Source: Betaproteobacteria bacterium
GTDB taxonomy: Bacteria; Pseudomonadota; Gammaproteobacteria; Burkholderiales; SG8-41
Length of the DNA: 5,462 nucleotides
NCBI GenBank assembly: GCA_021732805.1
Contig: JAKFUJ010000302.1
Span: 1 to 5,462 of the forward strand
Direction of reading: 5' to 3'
Shown here one piece after another: positions 1 to 5,462 of this stretch. Every line of letters starts with the position of its first letter. The stretch's first letter is position 1. The notes beneath the pieces were generated by a model that ran no database searches, had not been told where the DNA came from, and was given only the letters and a program-made list of their open reading frames with translations. A program made the translations under genes and the position numbers.

Positions 1-4
1 CCAC

Positions 5-42
5 CAAAATAAAAAACCGCCGCAGGGCGTTTTTTTATTTTG
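5..42. terminator. Bidirectional intrinsic terminator hairpin
   Basis: Bases 5-16 pair with 31-42 and bases 18-21 (CGCC) pair with 26-29 (GGCG), leaving a four-base GCAG loop and one C-T mismatch (17/30). The upper stem is GC-rich. The lower stem is A-tract on the left and T-tract on the right, so a transcript from either strand ends in a U-run after the GC stem. It sits just past the end of the minus-strand transporter relic, so it may once have terminated that gene, a plus-strand gene lying left of the window, or both. The pairing is read directly; the function is inferred. Confidence 0.85.
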
Positions 43-75
43 TGCAGGTTCAGGCGAGTAATTGTCAGGTCTGTG

Positions 76-353
76 CTATTGCCGGAACAGCCAGTCCGCC
101 ACTGCGCACCAAAGGGCGGCAATGCCGAGAAACGACAGACCGAGTATTCAGCGCAGAGCATCGGCACTGAGCAAGGGCACTCCCCAAGCGCCGATGGTGC
201 CGGCCAGCCCGTGATTGACCAGCGTTGCCACCAGGATGCCGGCAATGATCAGGCTCGCTTTTTTGTAACGGGCGGCCAGTATCAGTGCGAGCAGCTACGT
301 TTTGTCGCCGATTTCGGCAAGGGCGAGTCGGTGGAAATCAGGAATGCGTCCAT
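76..353 (-). pseudogene. Decayed UPF0016 (TMEM165/GDT1-type) cation transporter, N-terminal half
   Basis: Read on the minus strand, ATG at 353 gives MDAFLIST. The frame then changes near 325-330, and the new frame reads LALAEIGDKT, the signature (E-x-G-D-K-T) of the UPF0016 family. Bacterial members such as Vibrio cholerae MneA export manganese across the inner membrane. Next comes TAG (297-295), exactly where intact members have Gln (TQLL). There follow 48 family-like hydrophobic residues with LLALILAARYKK, IIAGILVATLVNH and GAWGVPLL, then TGA (150-148) where a Trp is expected. A further 23 residues run to TAG at 78-76. Intact two-repeat members are about 190 residues; the second repeat and its signature are absent. 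No Shine-Dalgarno is visible before 353. Half-size members exist in some bacteria, so the length alone does not prove decay, but the frameshift and two nonsense codons do. The family call rests on recognition of the motif, not on a search. Confidence 0.82.
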
Positions 354-527
354 GGCGTGCGGTGAAATGAAGGGGGCGCACTGTAACCAAATGAAGCTGG
401 CATCGCAAACCCGCAACAACAGAACTATTGCGCAAATTGAAAATCCATGGCCGTATGCTGTGAGTCATGCATGGTATGCAGCAGTGCGTTTCGGTAAGCT
501 GCGGATGCGCCCGGACAAATAAAGAAA
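354..527. other. Intergenic stretch, no gene recognised
   Basis: No plausible protein or RNA gene was found between the start of the transporter relic and the promoter region. The only local pattern is a short direct repeat (GTATGCTG near 453 and GTATGCAG near 474) around an ATGCAT palindrome. The stretch becomes AT-rich from about 515. It presumably held the upstream region of the decayed minus-strand gene. The conserved core expected of a yybP-ykoY manganese riboswitch was looked for on the minus strand and was not seen. Confidence 0.5.
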
Positions 528-537
528 TTGCCGGCAA
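528..537. repeat. Perfect palindrome TTGCCGGCAA
   Basis: TTGCCGGCAA is a perfect 10-base inverted repeat overlapping the candidate -35 element. A palindrome here could be an operator half or a full binding site. No regulator is encoded in the window, and a palindrome of this size can occur by chance. Confidence 0.4.
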
Positions 538-556
538 ACCAAAAAAGCAATAAAAA
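528..556 (+). promoter_or_regulatory. Candidate sigma70-type promoter of the acyl-CoA dehydrogenase operon
   Basis: TTGCCG at 528-533 (4 of 6 match to TTGACA) is followed after 17 bases by TAAAAA at 551-556 (4 of 6 match to TATAAT). A better -10 hexamer, TATAAA at 565-570, has no acceptable -35 at normal spacing and could serve an activator-dependent promoter instead. The segment is the most AT-rich part of the window and lies directly before the first intact gene. The match is modest, so this is a candidate only. Confidence 0.4.
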
Positions 557-565
557 CAATTGTTT
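554..565. repeat. Perfect palindrome AAACAATTGTTT
   Basis: AAACAATTGTTT is a perfect 12-base inverted repeat lying between, and touching, the two candidate -10 elements (551-556 and 565-570). Its centre is 27 bases from the centre of the TTGCCGGCAA palindrome. A repressor bound here would cover the core promoter of the acyl-CoA dehydrogenase operon. This role is inferred from position only. Confidence 0.4.
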
Positions 566-608
566 ATAAATATAGAAGGGATGGCGGTGCATATGGCCGC
601 TCCGACCA

Positions 609-1760
609 ATGACGATGACAACAAACAAAGACAACAGCCACGGCGCGATGCTGGCGCAAAGCGTCGGCGATTTTGTAAAACGCGGGGCGGACCTGCCGCG
701 GGTGCGCGCGCTGACGCAGACCCATGCCGAATTTGATCGCGCGCAGTGGCGGCAACTGGCCGAACTGGGCTGGCTGGGCGTGCTGGCGCCGGAATCCTGC
801 GGCGGCCTCGGGCTGGGACTGGCAGAAGCGGCCATCGTTGCCGAAGGCCTCGGTCGCGCGCTGACGCCGGAACCCTATACCGCCGTCGCCGTGCTGGCAG
901 CACGCGCGCTGGAGCATTCCGCCGATACGCCGCTGCGTGATGAACTGCTGGGCGGACTGGCCAGCGGCGAATGTGTGCCGGTGGTGGCCTGCCACGAGCA
1001 GGCGGATGATATTGCTGCAAGGCGCGTTGCGACGACGGCAGCGCCATTTGAAGGGGGTTTCCGTGTCAATGGCAACAAACAGTTTGTGATTGGTGCTGCG
1101 GCTGCCGACGGCTACATCGTCAGCGCGCAGACCGGCGCTGAATTGCAACTGCTGTGGGTGCCGCGCGACGCGGCGGGTTGCAACACCGGATTGATTGCGC
1201 TTGCCGACGGTCGCAGTTACGGCGCAGTGACATTCAGGGACGTGGTCGTGCCGCGCGAGCAGGTGCTGGTTTCCGGCAAGACGGCGCGTGCCGCGCTGGA
1301 CCGCGCGCTCGACCATGCGGCAGCTATCGCCTCGGCGGAACTGGTGGGCGTGATGAAGTGCGCGCACGAGATGAGCCTCGACTACATGAAAACGCGGGTG
1401 CAGTTCGGCAAAGCCATCGGCAGCTTCCAGGTACTGCAGCATCGCGCCGTTGATCTCTACATTCAGCAGGAGCTGGCCGATGCCGTGCTGCGTGAAGTCG
1501 TTTCCCAACTTGACGCAGCACCTGACGACAATACCCGGGCGCTGCTGGTCAGCCGTGCCAAATCGCGCTGCGCCGAGGCGGCGCTGGCCATCACCCGCGC
1601 GGCAATCCAGTTCCATGGCGCCATCGGCTTCACCGAAGACTGCGATGTCGGCCTGTATGTGAAACGCGCGATGACGCTATCGGCGTGGCTCGGCAACGGG
1701 CGCGCACATCGCGTGCGTTATGCGCTACTGGCGGCAAAAACGGAGCGGGAGGCGGCATGA
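609..1760 (+). CDS. Acyl-CoA dehydrogenase-like protein, small/non-catalytic subunit type
   Basis: This 383-residue protein has the acyl-CoA dehydrogenase fold: N-terminal helices with GWLGVLAPESCGGLGLG (54-70), a middle beta domain with GFRVNGNKQFVIG (150-162), and a C-terminal helical domain with RVQFGKAIGSFQVLQH (263-278) and QFHGAIGFTED (334-344). Arg263, Phe266-Gly267 and Gln274 match the motif that contacts FAD across subunits. The usual signature (SEPxAGSD-like) is degraded to CHEQADD (128-134). There is no glutamate at the medium-chain-type position near the C-terminus, and about 26 residues before Arg263, where isovaleryl-CoA dehydrogenase has its base, an alanine is found. This suggests a non-catalytic partner of the next gene, whose start codon overlaps its stop. 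ATG 609 is the first start in frame (a stop lies upstream at 573-575), but it has no Shine-Dalgarno; ATG 615 or 648 remain possible. The substrate cannot be told. Confidence 0.88.
   Translation: MTMTTNKDNSHGAMLAQSVGDFVKRGADLPRVRALTQTHAEFDRAQWRQLAELGWLGVLAPESCGGLGLGLAEAAIVAEGLGRALTPEPYTAVAVLAARALEHSADTPLRDELLGGLASGECVPVVACHEQADDIAARRVATTAAPFEGGFRVNGNKQFVIGAAAADGYIVSAQTGAELQLLWVPRDAAGCNTGLIALADGRSYGAVTFRDVVVPREQVLVSGKTARAALDRALDHAAAIASAELVGVMKCAHEMSLDYMKTRVQFGKAIGSFQVLQHRAVDLYIQQELADAVLREVVSQLDAAPDDNTRALLVSRAKSRCAEAALAITRAAIQFHGAIGFTEDCDVGLYVKRAMTLSAWLGNGRAHRVRYALLAAKTEREAA
1747..1752 (+). promoter_or_regulatory. Ribosome binding site of the large subunit gene
   Basis: GGGAGG lies four bases before ATG 1757 and inside the end of the preceding gene. 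It fixes the start of the second acyl-CoA dehydrogenase gene at 1757 rather than at the in-frame ATG at 1685, which would add 24 residues, rich in Arg and Gly, with no family counterpart. Confidence 0.75.
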
Positions 1761-2908
1761 GCGACTGGAATGCAATGAACGATGAGACGTTTCGCGTCGA
1801 GGTCCGTACTTTTTTCGACAACGAATTTCCGCAGCAGTACAAGTTTTTGCCACGGCGCATGCGCTGGCAGGAATGTCGCGATTGGTACCAGAAACTGTCA
1901 AAAAAAGGCTGGCTTGCGCCGAACTGGCCGCGCGAGCATGGCGGCATGGGGCTGTCGCCGACCAAACTGCTGATTTATTTCGAGGAAACCGAACGCGCCG
2001 GTGTCGGACGCATGCCTGATCAGGGCATCACCATGGTCGGACCGACGCTGATCCGTTTCGGCAACGATGCACAACGCGCATTTTTTCTGCCAAAAATCCT
2101 CGCCGGTGAAGCGATCTGGTGTCAAGGGTATTCCGAGCCCAACGCCGGCTCCGATCTGGCCAGCCTGCGCACCGAGGCGATGCTGGATGGTGACGATTAC
2201 GTCATCAACGGCAGCAAAATCTGGACGTCGATGGCGCATGACGCGACACACATCTACGTATTGGCGCGCAGCGACAAGCAGGCGAAGAAAAAGCAGGAAG
2301 GCATCAGCTTTTTGCTGGTCGACATGAAAACCCCCGGCATCACGCTGCGCACCATACGCAACATCGCCGGCCATGAAGAGTTCTGCCAGGTGTTCTTCGA
2401 CAACGTGCGCACACCGAAAAAGAACCTGGTCGGCGAACTGCACAAGGGCTGGACCATTGCCAAGGGTCTGCTCGGTTTCGAGCGACTCAACATCGGCAGC
2501 CCGCGCCGTCCGCTGCAGGCGCTGGAAAAACTCGAGGCTTTGGCCAAAGCGCGTGGTCTGCTGGCCGATGCCGCATTCGCCGAGCGCTTGACGCAACTGA
2601 AGCTGGATCTGGCCGACCTCGGCTCGTTGTATGGTCGCTATGTCGATCGTGCACGCCGCGGTGAAGCGCTGGGGCAGGATGTGTCGATGCTCAAGGTGTG
2701 GTCGATGGATACCTACCAGCGTCTGTCGGAACTGCTGATCGAGGCTGCCGGCGAATACGGCGCCATCGACGGCGAAGTGGCCATGGGGGATGCCCATATT
2801 GATGTGCTGTCGCCCTTCTACAACTCGCGTCCGGGCACGATTTACGGCGGCTCCAACGAAATCCAGCGCAATATTCTGGCCAAGTACGTGCTCAATCTGC
2901 CGTCCTGA
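1757..2908 (+). CDS. Acyl-CoA dehydrogenase, large/catalytic subunit type
   Basis: This flavoprotein of 383 residues is expected to oxidise an acyl-CoA to the 2,3-enoyl-CoA and pass electrons to electron-transfer flavoprotein. Visible features are GWLAPNWPREHGGMGLS (51-67), the family signature GYSEPNAGSDLASL (124-137), NGSKIWTS (151-158), GFERLNIG (240-247) and GTIYGGSNEIQRNILAKYVL (360-379). In medium-chain enzymes the last motif reads IYEGTSxIQ with the catalytic Glu; here that position is Gly364. Glu242 in GFERL aligns with the base of isovaleryl-CoA dehydrogenase (LERL) and with the catalytic Glu of the M. tuberculosis FadE26 type, so Glu242 is the likely base. The Arg-x-x-Phe-Gly motif after the active-site helix is missing here but present in the upstream partner. 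The ATGA overlap points to translational coupling and a heteromer. Such pairs act on cyclic, steroid-side-chain or dicarboxylic acyl-CoAs; which applies here is unknown. Confidence 0.92.
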   Translation: MSDWNAMNDETFRVEVRTFFDNEFPQQYKFLPRRMRWQECRDWYQKLSKKGWLAPNWPREHGGMGLSPTKLLIYFEETERAGVGRMPDQGITMVGPTLIRFGNDAQRAFFLPKILAGEAIWCQGYSEPNAGSDLASLRTEAMLDGDDYVINGSKIWTSMAHDATHIYVLARSDKQAKKKQEGISFLLVDMKTPGITLRTIRNIAGHEEFCQVFFDNVRTPKKNLVGELHKGWTIAKGLLGFERLNIGSPRRPLQALEKLEALAKARGLLADAAFAERLTQLKLDLADLGSLYGRYVDRARRGEALGQDVSMLKVWSMDTYQRLSELLIEAAGEYGAIDGEVAMGDAHIDVLSPFYNSRPGTIYGGSNEIQRNILAKYVLNLPS

Positions 2909-2990
2909 GGGATGCTGAAACCATAGGGCGTTCTTTGCTGATTGTGTTTCTTCAGGACGAACGTCATCATTAGGGCCACTGATTTCATAT
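2909..2990 (+). other. Short intergenic gap before ridA, weak promoter candidate
   Basis: No terminator hairpin is seen here, so read-through from the acyl-CoA dehydrogenase pair into ridA-recG is possible. The best promoter-like pair is TTGTGT (2942-2947) and CATCAT (2965-2970), 17 bases apart, with 3 of 6 and 4 of 6 consensus matches. That is weak. Whether ridA-recG has its own promoter cannot be settled from the sequence. Confidence 0.3.
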
Positions 2991-2994
2991 GGAG
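2991..2994 (+). promoter_or_regulatory. Ribosome binding site of ridA
   Basis: GGAG with a six-base spacer precedes ATG 3001. This favours 3001 over the in-frame ATG at 2989, which would place the Shine-Dalgarno inside the coding region and add only MESV. A start at 3001 also gives MSKT, the same first four residues as E. coli RidA. Confidence 0.8.
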
Positions 2995-3000
2995 TCCGTC

Positions 3001-3390
3001 ATGAGCAAGACCCCCATACACACTGCATCCGCACCACAGGCCATCGGCACTTATTCCCAGGCCGTGCGCTGCGGCGACACGGTTTATCTCTCCGGTCAGA
3101 TCGGCTTTGATCCCGCGACCATGCAGCTGGTTGACGGCATCGACGCGCAAATCCATCGCGTGTTCAGGAATTTGCAGGCGGTGGCGGCCGCGGCCGGCGG
3201 CAGCGTCAATGATTTCGTCAAGGTCAATGTTTATCTGACCGATCTTGGCCATTTCGCCAAGGTCAACGAAATCATGGCAACCTATTTCAATGAACCTTAT
3301 CCGGCGCGCGCCGCGGTCGGCGTGGCCAGCCTGCCGCGCAATGCACTGATTGAAATCGAAGCTGTGATGCATCATCCGTTGCCGCGCTGA
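3001..3390 (+). CDS. ridA: RidA-family enamine/imine deaminase (YjgF/YER057c/UK114)
   Basis: RidA proteins are small cytoplasmic trimers that hydrolyse reactive enamine/imine intermediates, such as 2-aminoacrylate made by PLP-dependent dehydratases, to the keto acid and ammonia. The 129-residue length is normal. Family landmarks are all present: APQAIGTYSQAV (11-22) with Tyr18, YLSGQIGFDP (29-38), NDFVKVNVYLTDL (70-82), and PARAAVGVASLP (101-112), in which Arg103 corresponds to the catalytic Arg105 of E. coli RidA. IEIEAV (117-122) carries the conserved Glu120. The E. coli Cys107 position is alanine here; that residue is not needed throughout the family. The gene ends 17 bases before recG, suggesting one transcript. 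A RidA-type gene next to recG, often with spoT, is known in other proteobacteria. The family is certain; the exact subfamily and physiological substrate are less so, and the symbol is given on that understanding. Confidence 0.93.
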   Translation: MSKTPIHTASAPQAIGTYSQAVRCGDTVYLSGQIGFDPATMQLVDGIDAQIHRVFRNLQAVAAAAGGSVNDFVKVNVYLTDLGHFAKVNEIMATYFNEPYPARAAVGVASLPRNALIEIEAVMHHPLPR

Positions 3391-3407
3391 GGCGATCTTC
3401 ACAGCTC

Positions 3408-5462
3408 ATGGCGCGCGCACCGGCAGCAGCGTCCTCTGCGCATCACTCCTCGCTCGCAGGGCTCAGCGTCGGCACGCTGGATCGACTGGCGAAACTGGGC
3501 ATACGCCAGCGCTTTGATCTGGTATTGCACCTGCCGCTGCGTTATGACGATGAAACCAGCCTGTGTCCGATTGCCGATGCCGTGCCCGGCGAAGAATGGC
3601 TGGTGCAGGGCACAATCACCGATTGCGACATCAAGTACCGCCCCAAGCGGCAACTGGTGTGCCGCATCCGCGATGACAGCGGCGAACTGACGCTGCGTTT
3701 TCTCAATTTCTACGGCAGTCAGGTCAAGACACTGGCAGCAGGCAGCATCGTGCGCGTGTTCGGCAGCGTGCGTCTGGGGCATCTGGGCGCCGAGATGGTG
3801 CATCCGCGCTATCGCGTGGTGGCGCCGGATGCGCCGGTGGCGCAGGCATTGACGCCGGTGTATCCGACAACTGCCGGGCTCAGTCAGGACGGATTGCGCC
3901 GCCTGATCGCCAAAGCACTGGCGACCGAGCCCATGCAGGAAACCCTGCCCATGACGCTGCTCGAATCACTGGGGTTTCCGCAATTCGAAGCTGCCGTGCG
4001 ACTGCTGCACAATCCGCCATCCGATATCGCGCGCGCCACATTGCAGGGACGCACCCACCCCGCTTGGCGACGCATGAAATTCGATGAACTGCTGGCGCAG
4101 CAACTGTCGATGCGTGTGCATTACCGGCGCCGGCGCGCGTCGGGTGCACCGGTGCTGAAAGCGCGCGGCAAACTGGTCCATGCATTGCTGCAGCGGCTGC
4201 CGTTTCAACTGACCGGTGCGCAGAACAAGGTGCTGGCGCAGATCCGTGAAGACATCGGCCAACCCCATCCGATGCAGCGTTTGCTGCAAGGTGACGTCGG
4301 CAGCGGCAAGACCATCGTCGCTGCGCTCGCCGCATTGCAGTGTGTAGAGAACGGATATCAGGCGGCGGTGATGGCGCCGACGGAAATACTTGCTGAACAG
4401 CATTACCGCAAGTTCGCCGAATGGCTGAAGCCATTACAGATCAAGTTGGCGTGGATCTCCGGCGGGATCAAAAAAAGTGATAAAAAACAATGGCTTAATG
4501 AGATTGTGCAGGGTGAGGCGCAAATCATCGTCGGCACCCATGCCTTGTTCGAGGAAGAGGTGATGTTCAAGAACCTCGGCCTCGCGGTCATCGACGAGCA
4601 GCACCGCTTCGGCGTGCACCAGCGCCTCGCGTTGCGCATGAAAGGCACGCAATCGAACAAGAGTGGACAGAAGGACAGGCAGCCGCATCAGCTGATGATG
4701 AGCGCGACGCCGATTCCGCGCACGCTGGCGATGAGTTATTACGCCGATCTCGACGTCTCGGTGATCGACGAAGTGCCGCCGGGCCGCACGCCGGTGGTGA
4801 CCAGGCTGGTGGCGGAGGAACGGCGTGATGAAGTCATCCAGCGTGTACGCGATGCCTGCATGGACGGTCGACAGGCTTATTGGGTGTGCCCGCTGATCGA
4901 AGAATCGGAAAAACTCCAGTTGCAGACCGCGCTGGATACGCATGCTCATCTGCAGCAGACGTTTCCGGAATTGCGTGTCGGTCTGGTGCACGGCCGCTTG
5001 AAATCCGCAGAAAAGCAGCAGGCGATGACGGCGTTCAAGAATGGCGAAGTGCAGTTGCTGGTGGCGACCACGGTGATCGAGGTCGGCGTTGATGTGCCCA
5101 ATGCCTCGCTGATGGTGATCGAACACGCTGAACGCATGGGCCTGTCGCAGATGCATCAGTTACGCGGCCGTGTCGGTCGCGGCGCAGCGGAAAGCACCTG
5201 CGTGCTGCTGTATCAGGGCAGGCTGTCGCCGAATGCGCGGGAGCGGTTGAAAGTCATTTATGAACATACCGATGGTTTCGAGATTGCGCGGCATGATCTG
5301 AACCTGCGCGGGCCCGGTGAATTGCTCGGTGCGCGGCAGAGCGGAGTGCCGATGCTGCGGTTTGCAGATCTTGCTCTTGATTTGGATCTGCTTGATGCGG
5401 CGCGGGATGCGGCGGAGATGTTGTTGCGGGAGGAGCCGGGGGCGGCGAAGGCGCATTTGGCG
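3408..5462 (+). CDS. recG: ATP-dependent DNA helicase RecG (3' end cut by window)
   Basis: RecG is a monomeric superfamily 2 double-strand DNA translocase that remodels stalled forks, Holliday junctions and R-loops. The N-terminal wedge/OB domain shows HLPLRYDD (41-48), LRFLNFYGSQ (96-105), GAEMVHPRYRV (127-137) and LTPVYPTT (148-155). The helicase part follows with PFQLTGAQ (265-272), Walker A GDVGSGKT (295-302), APTEILAEQH, the RecG-type DEQH box (396-399), SATP (432-435), VATTVIEVGVDVPNASLM and motif VI QLRGRVGRG (584-592). The translocation (TRG) motif lies at 622-646, with DGFEIARHDL and RGPGELLG. The frame stays open through all 685 codons to the window edge. E. coli RecG has 693 residues, so only the last few to about twenty codons should be missing. 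The ATG at 3408 puts SLAGLSVGTL where the family expects it. The nearest Shine-Dalgarno-like GAGG overlaps the ridA stop, 15 bases away, so initiation may depend on coupling to ridA. Confidence 0.97.
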   Translation, partial: MARAPAAASSAHHSSLAGLSVGTLDRLAKLGIRQRFDLVLHLPLRYDDETSLCPIADAVPGEEWLVQGTITDCDIKYRPKRQLVCRIRDDSGELTLRFLNFYGSQVKTLAAGSIVRVFGSVRLGHLGAEMVHPRYRVVAPDAPVAQALTPVYPTTAGLSQDGLRRLIAKALATEPMQETLPMTLLESLGFPQFEAAVRLLHNPPSDIARATLQGRTHPAWRRMKFDELLAQQLSMRVHYRRRRASGAPVLKARGKLVHALLQRLPFQLTGAQNKVLAQIREDIGQPHPMQRLLQGDVGSGKTIVAALAALQCVENGYQAAVMAPTEILAEQHYRKFAEWLKPLQIKLAWISGGIKKSDKKQWLNEIVQGEAQIIVGTHALFEEEVMFKNLGLAVIDEQHRFGVHQRLALRMKGTQSNKSGQKDRQPHQLMMSATPIPRTLAMSYYADLDVSVIDEVPPGRTPVVTRLVAEERRDEVIQRVRDACMDGRQAYWVCPLIEESEKLQLQTALDTHAHLQQTFPELRVGLVHGRLKSAEKQQAMTAFKNGEVQLLVATTVIEVGVDVPNASLMVIEHAERMGLSQMHQLRGRVGRGAAESTCVLLYQGRLSPNARERLKVIYEHTDGFEIARHDLNLRGPGELLGARQSGVPMLRFADLALDLDLLDAARDAAEMLLREEPGAAKAHLA

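Noticed and set aside
40..522. Open plus-strand frame of 160 codons
   Set aside because: It runs antisense to the UPF0016 relic and beyond, has no ribosome-binding site, and its product resembles no recognisable family; the minus strand explains the composition better.
354..527. yybP-ykoY manganese riboswitch ahead of the transporter relic
   Set aside because: Manganese exporters are often preceded by one, but the conserved GGGGAGUAG-type core was not found on the minus strand.
564..1616. Long minus-strand frame of 350 codons opposite the first dehydrogenase
   Set aside because: It is the high-GC shadow of a clear acyl-CoA dehydrogenase; the product is rich in Arg, His and Gln with no domain.
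1685..1756. Upstream start for the large dehydrogenase subunit
   Set aside because: It would add 24 residues with no family match; GGGAGG directly before ATG 1757 decides the start.
1898..2797. Minus-strand frame of 299 codons opposite the second dehydrogenase
   Set aside because: It is a shadow of a gene with unmistakable family motifs on the plus strand.
2989..3000. Upstream ATG for ridA
   Set aside because: The Shine-Dalgarno GGAG lies after this ATG and serves the start at 3001, which also gives the normal N-terminus.
4470..4487. Programmed -1 frameshift site in recG of the dnaX type
   Set aside because: The AAAAAAG run is not in the frame needed for an A-AAA-AAG slip, and RecG is uninterrupted in the zero frame.
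4434..5156. Minus-strand frame of 240 codons within recG
   Set aside because: It is antisense to the helicase motifs, His- and Arg-rich, with no recognisable feature.
1..5462. tRNA, CRISPR array, insertion sequence, attachment site or phage gene
   Set aside because: No repeat-spacer pattern, terminal inverted repeats with a transposase, cloverleaf or integrase-like sequence was seen on either strand.

Overview
The window is GC-rich bacterial DNA that looks proteobacterial, most likely betaproteobacterial. The basis is the style of the RecG and RidA proteins and the ridA-recG adjacency; this is inference, since no search could be run. It holds four intact or nearly intact plus-strand genes, one decayed minus-strand gene, and one AT-rich control region.

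Positions 1-608 contain no intact gene. A long hairpin at 5-42 is an A/T-flanked terminator that can work in both directions. From 353 back to 76 on the minus strand lies the relic of a UPF0016 (TMEM165/GDT1-type) manganese/cation transporter. The family signature EIGDKT is legible, but the reading frame is broken by one frameshift and two in-frame stops, and the usual second half is missing. Between the relic and the first intact gene is an AT-rich stretch with two perfect palindromes and a plausible promoter.

Positions 609-2908 encode two acyl-CoA dehydrogenase-like proteins of 383 residues each, overlapping by four bases (ATGA). Their features are complementary. The downstream protein keeps the substrate/FAD signature and a candidate catalytic Glu242 at the isovaleryl-CoA-dehydrogenase-like position. 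The upstream protein has no glutamate at either known catalytic position but keeps the Arg...Phe-Gly...Gln motif that the other lacks. The best reading is a two-subunit, heteromeric acyl-CoA dehydrogenase of unknown substrate.

Positions 3001-5462 encode a RidA-family enamine/imine deaminase (catalytic Arg103 present) and, 17 bases later, RecG, the branched-DNA helicase of recombination and fork rescue. RecG is cut by the window end after 685 codons, probably only a few residues short of complete. All four genes point the same way and could be co-transcribed. The 92-base gap before ridA has no terminator and only a weak promoter candidate.

No wholly new system is evident. The points most worth a second look are the transporter relic and the split active-site features of the acyl-CoA dehydrogenase pair.
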